The translations under genes were made by a program, and so were the position numbers. Positions 35,032-47,133 of a stretch of 64,000 bases of DNA are shown piece by piece. Source of the stretch: Steinernema hermaphroditum (Eukaryota > Nematoda > Chromadorea > Rhabditida > Steinernematidae); contig JAUCMV010000006.1 in assembly GCA_030435675.1 (NCBI GenBank), positions 186,001 through 250,000 on the forward strand, given 5' to 3'. The notes beneath the pieces are model-generated. The model was not told the DNA's origin. It saw nothing but the letters and a program-made list of their open reading frames with translations, and made no database searches. The stretch's first letter is position 1. Every line of letters begins with the position of its first letter.

Positions 35032-38000
35032 TTACTCATCGGCGTTCCATTCAGGGCGTGGGGTTCCTACAGGCCTTGCGTACGGGTCGTCCTCTGTGTT
35101 TTCGGGCTCTAAACCAATTTGGGTCAGTTTCTTTCCAGGTTGAAAACAAAACAAACCTGGAGATGGCGGAGGCGGAGGCGAGTATCGAGGCGACGCGGGG
35201 CTTGCGAAGAGCGACGGTGTGTGCGAACGTTCTGAAATGTTATGTTTTCGGTAGAAAATTTACTGTAGTAAGTTTACCGCAGTTTTCCCAGTTGCTCGCC
35301 GCGTTTGGAGTGTACGTTGGGGCAAAGCTTGGACAGGAGGGCTGAAAACCCATGGAGCCCTCTGGAAACGATAGATAAGAAGGGCTCCTTTACTATGAGA
35401 TCCTCACCATAGAATCCATATCCTGCGCCTTGCTGATAGTAGGTAGTCGGAGTGGCAGAGGTCTTCTGGTACATATTGCTGCCGCCCCAAGTCTCCATGT
35501 TCATCATCTGTGTCGAGGACCCGGAGAATACCATAGGCGACGTAGACCTCGATAGGTCTGTAGCGGATTGAGCCGGCAACATTAGCGGCGTTCCAGGACG
35601 CGACGACTGAGGCGAGTGGAGGCTATAGGCTAAAATGTTTAATTTTGACACGTTGCACCACGAAGGGCTACAGTATTTAGCCGTACCAATGTTAAACGAC
35701 CATATGCAATTCGTGTGCGAATTTTAACCCCTTTTTGAACTTACGGGAGTTGATCGGCGGAGACTGAACTAGCGGCTGCCTTGTGGAATACGTGCAGGGT
35801 CCTATAGCGTGCGGTGCAGCCTGAGAACGCTGCCCGAATGGATCGTACATCGCCGCTTCTAAATAGAACGGATACGAGAAGAGTGCATTTACTTCGTAAT
35901 AATTACCGCCTGCATTCTGATGGTAGGGTGTCGAGGGTCTGGAAGAAATGCTCACCAGCTGCGCCTCGTGGCTATTGTAGCTCTCATTGTGCGCCGGCGT
36001 GCATGGGCGAGAACCGACTGATGTCGGGGTACGCATCATGAACGACGAATCATGCGTGTAGCTGGGAGAGGCTGAAATAAACCTATGAATGCAGTTTAAA
36101 TTAGGTACAGTTTTAAACGGAGAGTCATCCCTAAACGGTGGAACTGCTCTTAATAAACAAATGAAAGACTTCTAGATTCTCACATTGTCGCTCATCTCAT
36201 AGATAAAAAATATGGTTTCCTTGTAGTGGCATCCAATGACAAGCAAGTTGTTCGTTGAAATTTGCAGCTTACCATCGTACTGGGTTGAACAAGGAGTGGG
36301 CGTTCCAATCGAAGGCGAAGACATTGTATTCGAGGGCTGCCATGAGGCCGCAGATGACGCAGACAGGGAGCATGATCCACCAGCTAATATGATGTCATCA
36401 TTACTTACATTGAATAACAAAATTACCTGAGGTTGACCATTTATCTTCCGGGGCGTAGTTGGACAGCGGGAGCGACGGACCCTGGTACGCTGAAATAGTG
36501 TATTTCTATGTTATTTAAATTTCGGCATGAGAATAGTTATTAGCATCTTGTAGCACTCGTTTTCCGTTACGAAATTTATATTTGTTTCATTTAAGCCAAT
36601 GGCATTTCACAGTATCGACCTTGCTCGCGGATATAGCCCTAACATTTCAATGCATCTATTACCTTGATGCATCTGCCAGGTGGACGTTGCAGAAGGCTCT
36701 GTGCCGTATGTAGCTGACGATGTTGTTTGCTGGGCATAGAGTTCATAAGCGTACGCTACAAGTAAATTTCTTTTGTACTACTTCTTAAAGTGTGCACGCG
36801 TACCGTTAGTGCTGGGTAGCGAGCCTAGACCTGACCAGCCATCGTCTGGAATCAACAAATGCAATACCTTTATCCTCAGTTGAGTCCACTTACTTGAGCC
36901 CGATTGGTCCGCGGGCACCGATGTAGACGACGCTGTGCGCCAACCTATATGAAAAGCATAAAACACCACTTTGTCACAACACTACTTTGTTCAGTAGAGA
37001 TTGTGGAAGTTGATGGCATTGTGTTACTCGGTTGGTGGGCAGAAGATGTGGGGAGCGTTCTCCGCTTTGATCGCTTTTCTTAATTACCAGCATTTGGACT
37101 ACTTTCGTGGTCTTTACTAACATACTTTGGGATGATCGCTTCTCCGTATCCTCTACGCGGAGCTGCACTCGGGCTCTGGTCGATGCTCGCGTCTGGTACC
37201 CGTTGCTCTGCTGGGCAGGAGATGACAACGGAGCAGAGCTGGGATGGCCTGTGGATCAATGCAATAGTGAAACAATGTTTTCGACTTCCTTACTTGTGGG
37301 ATCCGACTGCTGGGATCGCGCCGGAGCATATGGAGTTGCCATTCCGTTCGTCGTCGCTGAAAAACATCGTGATGGCTAAGGCTAATTTTCTGTTGAAAAA
37401 AGACAGCCTTTAAGTATCTCAATCGTTTTCATTTCAGCCTTTGGTGATAAAGAAGGCTGGACCCAAATTTGCACAACATTGTGTTAAAGAAAAATCAGCA
37501 ATAAGTCGTAGACCTTAGCCACGTTCTCTGGTTATGCATAGGTTGTTCTTTCATCATACAGGTTTGGGAAAATGACCACTTCACTGAGTTTTTTTTTGTT
37601 CTACCTATAGCTCGTTACTGTAGAGAAAACCAAAGCAACAGTCCAACAAAGCAAAATACTTAGTACATCGACAACTTCAACACGATTGGTCAGTGCTAAA
37701 CCACTTGCCTATAACACCACAAAAAGTTGTCACAGTTTCGATAACTTACCAGTGTGGTAGGAGAAGGGCTGCGCAGGCTCATACTGGTTGATGCCTGATA
37801 CCTGCGGTGCAGGGGTGTTAACGGTCGGTTGCGGGTCGGCGAAGAATCCGGCGATATTGAACTTTTCTAAATAAAACATATTTTATGGATCCTTTGTCGT
37901 TGTTGGAATTTCATGTCCTACTGTTCGTTGCGGGTGTCTTGGAGTTTGAGGCTATCCTGCTCGAACGACGTGTCGGGCAACGCGCAGCCGTGGTGTTACA

Positions 38001-38604
38001 CATTCGCTGAAAATACGAACGTATTCGAAGCATGGTGAACATGCTAGTTTTTTATTGATTTACCTAGTTTTTTAGTTTTTTGCTAGTTTTTTATTGATTT
38101 TATTTAAGTACGCATTGAATGTCAATGTTTTATATGTGGGAAAGAGTAGAGAAATGTTCAGAATCCCCTAGTCTTAACCGGAAAACTAGCTGTAAAATTT
38201 GAAAAAAAACGACATGACTACAATGAGAATGATTAACACTATGGCCGTTCATCGAAATTCAGGGTTGCTTAAATTGCTAACAGTCGCTGTTGCTTTCTTC
38301 CATATACCAAAATGCACATGTTACAACTCGTTCACCCCATAGGATGCAAATCTTTACCAACAGCCGCAGAGCGTTTTTCAAAATTTCGTTTTCAGTCCAT
38401 TATTTTAGAATTCACCCCACAGGTTGAATTCTCGTGCACTAATAGGCTTTTTGTCGCTTCCAAACTTACATTTGAATGATTGTTCTGTCCGACAGCTTGG
38501 GGCTGGCTGATACTCATTAGGAGGTCTGCAACGTTGAAGGGCTCTGGGTTCGTCCCCGTCTGCTTTCGAACTCGGCTATTTTTCTTGGTTCTTGGCTTTG
38601 TCAT
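35032..38604 (-). CDS. Ser/Pro/Tyr-rich protein with many small exons
   Basis: At least eleven short open exons with good GT...AG boundaries share a Ser/Pro/Tyr/Gln-rich composition. The start at 38604 ('MTKPRTKKNSRVRKQTG') is basic; an ATG at 38637 is an alternative. It is followed by 'FNVADLLMSISQPQAV'. Later pieces include 'FNIAGFFADPQPTVNTPAP' (about 37860), 'NGMATPYAPARSQQSDP', 'SSTSVPADQSGSS', 'AYAYELYAQQTTSSATYG', 'SYTHDSSFMMRTPTS' with 'SISSRPSTPYHQNAGG', 'SLHSPQSSRPGTPLMLP', 'TPSLFASPASPRYSPPPPPS', and a last exon 'NTEDDPYARPVGTPRPEWN' ending at 35032. Repeated SRPxTP motifs look like proline-directed kinase sites. No folded domain is recognised. A disordered nuclear or RNA-associated regulator is a guess. 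Confidence 0.5.
38042..38100. repeat. AT-rich direct repeat
   Basis: TGCTAGTTTTTTATTGATTT occurs at 38042-38061 and again at 38081-38100, with a degenerate CTAGTTTTTTAG word between. It lies in a long intron of the Ser/Pro/Tyr-rich gene. Confidence 0.85.
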
Positions 38605-38673
38605 TTTCAGATTTTGATGAGCTGGAAAAGAACTCATCGAATCGACAGAAATACTTAAAACTACTAGAACCAC

Positions 38674-41461
38674 AAGCTACACAAAGAATTTCATATAAAA
38701 TGCCGGTTCTGGAGAGAACTGCTCTCGTCGGTTGAATTCGAAAATTATACAAATGTAAAAATTCAAATCCAACCGGTCAAGGAATTTCTTATGCGCTGAT
38801 TTGATCAACTAAAGCGCTTTCCCGAAATAGAGTCCAAAAAGTGGTTACGCTGATAGCAACATGCAGAAAATGTCATGCTCGTAGTTCGACCAGCTTGATA
38901 ATAATACCTAATTTGGTACCAAGGCAAACAATGATCTCGATTCTTCGACGACTTTGTGTTGTGTTATGATCATACACTGTATACAAAATCACTTTAGGAT
39001 ATTTCGCACTTCTTTGCTCGTTTTCGTTGTGTATTTTCGATTGCATCAAACTCAAACAGTTTGGAACGCGGCTATCTTGTCTCTAAGTCGTGCTATCTTT
39101 GGAGCATGCGAGGGAAATGGTTGGAAACGACAGGCCTTAACGACAATCGTCAGCATCTCTGGTCTGCTCAAGGTAGATTTATATAGCATGAGTTTAAGTT
39201 CACATCGAAAGAGAGTCATGTTCAAAGCTATAGGCAAAAGACCCCTTTTGACCGAAGTTCATGTTTCAATCCATTATATGTGGTACTGTACATCAACCAA
39301 TGAGTAATCATCAAAATTTTGAAAAGCTGTCGTTATGCTTAAGTGGGGATCACGGCGATTACAAAATACGAATTAATTCAATGGATTTTCCTGTATTTTC
39401 TGTTTGGAGCCTTAATAAACTTGTTTACTAAGAACCAAAGAGAGTCACCTCTGTGATCTATCTCACAAAACAACTCCCAGCCTTCAAAACACACATACAT
39501 TCACTGTCTTGAGATGTTAGAGCACGCCGTCATTTATACTAGAGGCCAAAAATTATTCAATAGGCCAAAGCAGCGCGAGCACACGTAAACAGCCCCTGGT
39601 GAGGAATGGAATATTCACGTCCCGCAGGTGAGACAAATGCCTGAGCAGCGGGGGTCGGCTAAATGCGTGCGGAAGAAAAGATGAGTTTAATCAATAGAGA
39701 ACTACTCCACATTAAGGGTGTGAGCGATGTGTCTCCATGTAGCGTGGTGTTGGGTGGCACCTTTTTATGGCAATTTCTTCTATGTCATAATGACAAGTCT
39801 ACTCACGCACTATGCGGATTAAGGAGGATGACCCAGTCCGGGCCGTGCTCGCTTCTTAGACAAAACTTTTTTCGTTTAATTAGAGAAATTATCATCGAAG
39901 AATCGTTTGTGGTTTGTGCAATTCGAAGAATATTCATCGCCTTAAACAACAGGTGCTTTAATATGCGCATACAATTTGTAACTCATTTCTTTACCATCCG
40001 TCTGGGGGCATAAAGCTAGAGCACAACGAAAACAATCTTAGAACTGGGAACAAGAATACTCTTAGTTACACATCTATGTACTGTACTCTTTGTCTTATTT
40101 CAAAGGAACCAAAACGACCTGCCACATTGATGATACAATTATTTGCTAGCAGGCTGCGGCTGCTGCTCAATTGGATTTACATGATGGCAGCATTTTCTGA
40201 TTATACTGGAATAAGGGACTCCACTTATTAGGTACGCGCATTACGAAGGGACGTAACATCGTATATTGTGAAACAATGTGTGATATGAAGGATTATTATG
40301 TAGTTTTTCGTGTGAATCGAGTCCAATCCAATGAGAATTTTCCGATTACTAACCAAACTTGAAAGCTCTCACTGCTTTTGCTTTTTTATGGCATAACCGA
40401 TAAATGGCTGTGCATATATATAAAGAATTCGCAGCGGGGCGACTACAGCGTTTGATGTTTTGGTACACGATGAGAACTAATCACGAAAGTTCGTTTCGGA
40501 AGAGTGTGCTTATGTTCACAGAAATGGTTTGATTAGTCGAGTTATATTTAATTTGTTTTTGTTCGCTTGGTTGGCGCACATCACTCTTTGATTGCGACTC
40601 GTACGTGGACCCTGATCTATTTTCACAAAATGCGTATGACTTAAAAAACGTGGTCATGCTTTCTCCATACGGCAGGTACTATAACAACCTTTTCGCGGAT
40701 ACAGAGCCCAAATGAATCGGTTGGCTCAACATTGCACTTAGTTTTTCGCCATGACGCATTGCTTAAATCGATCGGCTCTCATCACATCCCTTTTACCGCC
40801 TCATCCTTCAGAACATTATCAAACCCTTAGGTAAGCTCTTCAATTGGTATTATTGCATAATCGCCAAGCTCGCATATAATTAATTTATTATAACGCTTAA
40901 TGCGTCTAAATGTCAAATGCGAAAAGTCACGGTTCGTCGCAAAGGATTACAAAAGACTGGCGGAAATCAACGCGCCGCATGGCCATGCACAGTGATGGCG
41001 ACTGATGGACGCTGGCTCGACGAGTTACTCTTTCTCTCGGCTCTCTTGTTCTTACGCATCATTCTCGACTAGAAATGTAATTCGACGGTCAGCAAGCGGC
41101 GAGGAAGTGCGCGCTACTGACAGACGGCGGATATGCTAATGAAGAAGTTGCGCATTCCTGTGCTGCCCGTCTGTTGAAAATGAAAGTGCAAATAGAGGTC
41201 TGAGGGAGCATTCTGGAGAAGGGAGATTGGCACTGTTATTGCATTGAATAGATCCAGCCGTTTATCCAGCCTGGTTATTCTCTTCATATTCCAACCGCTA
41301 TTTTTTCCGACGCCACCCATTGTCCCTCTCATTCTAGAAGAGGTTTTGGCCAGAGTGTTGTACAACCCATCTGCTGATTATAGCATGCAATTTTGGATAC
41401 ATTGATTGATATTCCAAAATATCAGTGTCATACCGAATTACACTTTTTATTTTTTCCTTAT
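38674..41461. other. long stretch without a supported gene
   Basis: ORFs at 38954-39307(+), 39663-40013(+) and 41114-41365(-) have no recognisable domain and no splice logic. The sequence near 40.9-41.1 kb is richer in CpG and could be promoter-proximal. Confidence 0.35.
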
Positions 41462-42097
41462 CTACCAATCACTTAAGATATCCACCCTCTCCTCATCCAC
41501 ATTTTCTTGCTCAGGCGACTCTTCTTCCTCAACCTCCAATCCTCCTTCGGAAGCCGTTTCATCAGCCCACCTGAGAACTTTTGGGCTAGGTGCGGCGGGC
41601 TGTTCCTGATCTTCCAAGCTTCGTTTGAGGCAGCCCTTGGAAGGTGCAGGTGGCAATTGTATTGAAATCGCCATGGGTGATACTTTCTGAAATACGTTGT
41701 AGTGTTCACAAACGTAACTTGGACATACCTTAACCGCTTTTCTCTTCACTGGTTTGGGCTTCGGAACTTTTTTTGCTTCCTTCTCATTTAGGAAAGCTAG
41801 GTTAACTTCATATTTTTTCCACCTTTTTGCGGCAGGCTTCTTGGTATGATCTTCTTGGAGCTCTTGCCAAGCGGCAAGAAGCTGACCCCTATCGACTGAA
41901 TACATTTTCGTTCTTCATATTTAAATAACTAAAAACTAATTACCTTCCTTTCCATAATTCTGCCTCATTGCTCTGAGAACTAGGTTGAATCCGTGCACGG
42001 ATTCCTTGAATGCCTTGAAGAACCGACTCATGTTATATATGAGTTCCTGTACGAATACTTCTCCATACTTTTTTTCAAAGCACCTTACGGAACTCAT
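41462..42097 (-). CDS. short MADF-like protein with a truncated N-terminal half
   Basis: Three exons, 42097-41944, 41895-41729 and 41686-41462, total 546 bp for 181 residues. Exon 1 has 'KKYGEVFVQELIYNMSRFFK' and 'LVLRAMRQNYGKE' but lacks about 17-20 residues between the first helix and the last, including the 'YPxxY' segment. Exon 2, after the conserved phase-1 intron, has 'LLAAWQELQEDH' and 'KVNLAFL'-like 'YEVNLAFLNEKEAKK', then a Lys/Pro-rich stretch. A 42-bp intron in phase 0 removes an otherwise open stretch before 'VSPMAISIQLPP'. The tail is acidic ('EEEESPEQENVDEE'). It may be a degenerate or specialised family member. Confidence 0.62.
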
Positions 42098-43515
42098 TCT
42101 GAATACAGTATCAGGAAACCTGAAAGTAGGATTCTTGTAATAGGCGAATGTGCAGTGTCCAGAGGATCGGAATCGAACTGAGGACCAACGTGAAGACCAA
42201 AGCTACCATGGTGCAGTTGTAATACAAAAAAGGTTCTATAAAAGGGATGTTGAAACTATCATAGAAGCGACCGAAGTGTTTCATGGCACAGTTCTTGAGC
42301 AAGTATCTCATCAAACCAATAACATCTTTCCAAAGATTTGCCTGTTTCATATGTTACGAGTACACGGTCATCGCCGCCCGACCTCACACGCTCCGCCCTC
42401 TCCCGTCACTATTAGTTGCAACGTTTAAGACAGCGCCGAACCGAAGATGGCGATAACGGTGTGGTTGGTCTTCTTTGCACTTTAAGAGATGCCTGATACG
42501 GTGTATGCCTCCAATTCACTAGTATAAATCCGGTTAAAAAACTCGTAAAAATATTGCGTTTGAAGAGCGACGGGACAATTCATAATCAGTACTTCGCGCC
42601 AAAACGTATTTTTGAAAAAAATGGTAAAATTGTGGAAGGGACAGTAAGCAGCTGTAAACAGTTGGATCGGGAAACGCGGCAGAAGATATTCAACATCAGA
42701 GTAAAGCAGAACTCCAAGGAAAATGTAAAAATCAATCAGTCAATAGAAGAAACGCAATCGATGCGACGCGCCAGACATTCGAATTTGGCGGGACAAAATG
42801 CGACGCTACACCATGGCTATAATAAAAAATCGTTTTTGACTGCGCAAATGAAATGCGACCACCGCGATCGCCTTCACAGCATTGCTTATGATCATCGATT
42901 GAAAATAATGTTCAAAGAAAAACCGTGGATGACAATTTAATTTTTCAACTAGCTATGAAGTCAACAAGCTGTAAAGTTACCAATCTCAATCGTTAGCTGC
43001 AACAAAAATATAAATAAGGAAATAAGTAAGCCATTCAAAAAGCGTGAACCGCTTGCTTAATAAATACTGCAAAGTGCACTGAACTCCTCGAATGTTGCCC
43101 AGACTAACTTAGCAGGTGCACTGATTTTTATACTGTGCTCTCCTTCTCGCACATTAGCGGATTAGGGAGTAAGCAGATGCGCCAACGCGTGCTGTCGGCA
43201 CTTTCGATCGGTACTTGAAATTGGTCCACCATACGTCAAAGTGCCTTTTCACTCGTTCTGAAGATGTTGCAAGTTCCCGCAGTGCGATGTAAACATCGCC
43301 CCGTGTAGGTTATATTTTCCGTAATGGCTATCGCTCTTCACACCACACCTCTTTTGCTCACCACACAATCGCGACTGGTGACGTCATTGCCTTATTTCCA
43401 GCGCACGCTCACTAGACAGGACATGCCATGTCTGTAGCCGACCATTCGAGGAAAATATTTATTTCTAGCACTTAAAAATTGTAGACAAAAGAAAATTCGC
43501 GAAGAGAAAAAGTTA
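42098..43515. other. intergenic stretch with an unassigned ORF
   Basis: A basic plus-strand frame, 42554-42940 (128 codons, from a non-ATG start), has no recognised domain and no clear start. The rest shows nothing. Confidence 0.35.
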
Positions 43516-43596
43516 TGACGAGAGTGGGATTCGAACCCACGCCACATTGTGACTGGTGCCTAAAACCAGCGCCTTAGACCACTCGGCCATCTCGCC
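43516..43596 (-). tRNA. tRNA-Leu (anticodon TAG), copy 3
   Basis: Identical over 81 nt to the copies at 14757 and 17196, here on the minus strand, and followed in the sense direction by the same TAACTTTTT stop. It lies between the chemoreceptor C stop and unassigned sequence. Confidence 0.95.
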
Positions 43597-43738
43597 GTTT
43601 GTCTCATCGCTGCCAAACGCTATGTGGATGCGCGAACGTTCACTCGCTATCATGTGCCCTATGATGCACACAAAAAGAAATGTTTCATTGAGATGGAACT
43701 TTACAAATTGGTTGGAATATCGCAGAAGCAATATTTGT

Positions 43739-45048
43739 TCATACCGTGTAGTTCCTGTTCTGCTGCGCTGCTTTAACTCTCACAATCACTCCTTTAAATG
43801 GTGCAAACGTAAACAAAAATTTTCTGTAGGATGCAAATGATAAGAACGTTGATACGGTGATGACCGATATCCTAATCTGAAACGTATTTCTGTCTATTTC
43901 AATATTCAAACCGTACTTACGTATCCACAACAACGAACAACGCGTTGTACATAGGCGCTGGCCACAAAGTAAGGGTGAGTGGGTAGCTTCTGCTCACGTG
44001 GCACTTCAGCAATTAAAATGTTGAAGACGTTCATTACAAGGGCGGGAAAGAGAAGAATATTGGGCGACGTCGTATATATGATAACGGCAATTAGTTGACG
44101 GCGGATGGAGAGGGCGGATCGTTTCGAGAAACGCACAATTACTACTACCGACTAAATAAGCATCCATTTTGTAAGGAAAAAAGGGGAGGGCCAGTAGATT
44201 TTAATACCCAAATTGTCTGTTGACGAATGTTGAAATTTGCAATTTGTGCGTTTTTGTCGCAGGTTGTCCCTTTAACTGAGGTTCATTCAGCAACTCACCA
44301 GCGTGTAAAGTACCATCATAATAATTGTTGGGGAAACTGCGATGAATTGCATGGAATAGAACAAAACTGTTCTAGTAATATCAGACAACGCATCTGGTAA
44401 GTGAACTTGGATCAACGTGAAGGCATTGGCAGCTACACAAAAGCAGCAAATGAACGTAAATCCCATCATGTAGAGGTTGCTACGCTTTCTAAACGGAAAC
44501 AATTCAAATCAGGCATTGTGCATTTACCTACGATGGATGGAAATACTTTTGAAATGTAGCGGGAAACGTGTAGGACGAAAACGTTACTAACACCATGATA
44601 AGTGCCAGGACACGATAAACTTGCGAGGCTATGTCTTGAAACACTTTTCCGATCATTAGTGTCAAAGACAGCCTGAAGTATATGGGGTTATAGATTCGTC
44701 AAACCCCGGTAACATACTCATCTCTGTAATGATTTCCGGAAGAATCTACCAATCCATATAGCTGCAGTGAACTTATAGCGATCATAACGAAATCACTGGG
44801 AGCATGTGCCAAATAGAGCCATAGCGTGTAGAGTCTACTAACATCACGACGATCGATCTTTAGGGAAACCCATACAACAAGCGCTATTATTGTCAAATTC
44901 GACATGGAAAAGGCGATTTGTAGCTTTGGGGTGCTTGAAAACACACCTGAAATTATCACGTTTACAATGAAGAAGTAATGTGTGTGCGGGACTAAGTTGG
45001 TTTCTTACCTTTAGACACAAGAAGTCGATTAGCGTTTGTGGAATTCAT
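43739..45048 (-). CDS. nematode seven-transmembrane chemoreceptor C
   Basis: The first exon at 45048 ('MNSTNANRLLVSK') has an N-glycosylation-type NST. Exon 2 (about 44945-44732) carries TM1 and TM2 with 'KIDRRDVSRLYTLWLYLAHA'. Exon 3 has 'ASQVYRVLALIMVLVTF' and exon 4 'LYMMGFTFICCFCVAANAF' with 'IIMMVLYTLV'. Exon 5 has 'LIAVIIYTTSPNILLFPALV', and exon 6 (43900-43739) 'VITVSTFLSFASYRKFLF', followed by a short tail. Between exons 2 and 3 the donor falls within a GAG codon, phase 2. Intron positions and motifs match receptors A and B, so the three share a common ancestor. The separation of about 14 kb from B with unrelated genes between indicates dispersal after duplication. Confidence 0.72.
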
Positions 45049-47133
45049 CACTTACAGTCAACAATAATAGCGTAGCCGGGGCCCTAAGCACCCGAGCGAA
45101 ACAGGTGCATTGTCGATTGAGTTATCCCCCGTAGTCAACCATCGAGCATAATGGCATCAGAGGTTGAAAACCTCAGTGGGGTTCCTCAATTAATGTAGTT
45201 ATGAGCTTAGTAGTTGATAAATCCATCAAAGATTAATAAATGGTCATACAACTGTTTATTATTTTGGACAGAGTCGGAAGCAATACTACAAGAACTTTAT
45301 GCCTAAATAATCAGCGAAATCGCGTCTTTTGAAGTCACACACATTTGACACAAACCTGTGCCGGCATCAGCGGCTGAAAAACAGGCGGAACTGGAACTCC
45401 CACAACCAAAGCTGCAGAATTACAGCTGCTCTATCCAAACGTCATTTTTTATGGATGCGTATTTTGTGTCGGAAGCATGCTTCCGGCACCACAATCGTTA
45501 TAAATCTGATTTATAGAGGAGTTTGGAAGTTCCAGCATTATATCGTAGCCATAAAGAATGTATGTTAGTACAGTGGTTGGCTTTTATGTTCAGTGTTATA
45601 TTGTGATGAACTTACGACGCAAATAAGGTTCTGTTTTTAGTCGTAAATGTGTGATTTTAACCTTCGTCAAATTTTAACCTTTCATTTGTGTTCCCAGTGA
45701 TCGGTCGGGTCGTCCACTCGCTCTTTCTGAGGCTGTCTGGGGCCGACTGAGTTGAGTGAGCGGTCGTTTTCGGCCGTCATTGTTGGTTGCATAGTGATCG
45801 CCCCGGCTCCCAGAAGGCCTGGAACGCCAGGGAGCCGTAGTTCCAACGTCTTGCCAAGAAGCCCGTCACTGCCGCCCGACTCCACCCGCGCCGCCAGAGA
45901 AGCCGAAGAAGCGTTACAACTCCGAAGTCTGTGCCGCCAGCTGCCTTGATGGTTCCCGGTTTGCCCGTTGTGCTCCACCGACGCGTTTCTCCCAGATGCC
46001 GTTCTTCGCCCGTGCTGCCCGCGGAAGCCGCCGAAGAAGCTTCTCAACTCCGACGTCCGCGCTGCCACCCGAGCTGAAGATGGGCTTGCTGTGTTCCACC
46101 GTCTCCGGGGTCAACTTTTCGCCTCTCTGATGCCCGCGCACACTGATGGGATCGTCGCCTTCTACTCTGATGCTGTGCCCTGCGCCGAAGCCAGAAGACC
46201 GACGACTACGGAGTGACAATGTGGTTTTTGTGCATATATATGACGTCTCGCAAGGCGTAAGCCTTAGATACGAGAAATAAACTCGTAACTATCTCGTAAA
46301 ACTCGTAACAGAAAGGATGATCTTTTTCTTGAACAAATCTTTTCAATCTTTATGGAGGACGGTGCTCTCGGAATCAACAAAGAACTCTGCGACGTTCCCG
46401 GGAAAGATAGCAGGCAGCTGTGACAGAGCTCGAAGATACTTCGTAACCGTTGTCTTCCTTTCACATGTTTTTCTCCTTCTTATATTAGTTTGTTCTTCGG
46501 GTGGGATCACAAAAGCGAGATGTTGTCGTTGTACAACATGCACCTACAGGCGAAAGGAACACTATAGCACATCTACGTTGATTTAAGTGTCGTTACGCAT
46601 CGCTATTTTTCCGAACCTCTGTTTTAGGTCATCAAGTATGGTTTCCACTTTATATCATATACCTTTTTCCTGGTACGAAGCTAAATATAAATAGCTGATT
46701 TATGTTCAACTACTCGACAGAGACTGAGGGAGTGACTCTGCTAATTACAGGCAACAATGCTCTTCGAAGCAGAAAGCTATATTCAGCATATTCACTAAAC
46801 GGCTAACAATACGTGAGCAATAACATGAAGCCTGTAGTGTTTCACATCACGTTACTCTTTCTATTTCTTGACTTGAAAGGCCGTTTGCCACATACGTCCA
46901 TTTTTTCACCTGGCAGTCGAGCATCAAACACTAAATGGGTATCATCCCCGCTTGGCGCCTTTTCAATTGGCCCGTTATAAATCTGCGCACTAGCAGATGA
47001 GCGGTCAATAATCCGCCTCGCATTCATCCAGCCTCATCTGTTGCGCACTAGTCGCAAAAGTCGCTTGAGTGCGATTGGTCAGTTTGCCGTTCTGTTCATT
47101 TAATAAGTTTTGTGCCTTGAAAAACCAGGTGAT
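45049..47133. other. intergenic stretch including a GC-rich insert
   Basis: No gene is supported. The notable part is the GC-rich segment at about 45687-46310, listed separately. The 89-codon frame at 46317-46586(+) has a hydrophobic stretch ('VVFLSHVFLLLILVCS') but no clear partner. Confidence 0.35.
45687..46310. repeat. GC-rich segment, possible retroelement LTR or fragment
   Basis: This block is far richer in GC and CpG than its surroundings. It starts TGTGTTCCCAGTG and ends CTCGTAACA, so it has LTR-like TG...CA ends. Near its right end it has a TATA-like CATATATATGACG and, downstream, AATAAA-like GAAATAAACTC. I find no target-site duplication and no coding domain. A short related piece lies at about 49360-49410 (compare GCCGTGCCCTGTGACGAAGC with GCTGTGCCCTGCGCCGAAGC), so it is repetitive. 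The class is unproven. Confidence 0.4.

Noticed and set aside
39663..40013. 116-codon plus-strand ORF
   Set aside because: No domain, isolated, and without neighbouring exons that keep the frame.
42554..42940. 128-codon basic plus-strand ORF
   Set aside because: No ATG near the start, no domain and no splice logic. It could be an exon but I cannot support it.
45687..46310. Calling the GC-rich block a solo LTR
   Set aside because: The ends fit, but the flanking 5-6 bases do not match, so there is no target-site duplication. Kept only as a possible retroelement fragment.
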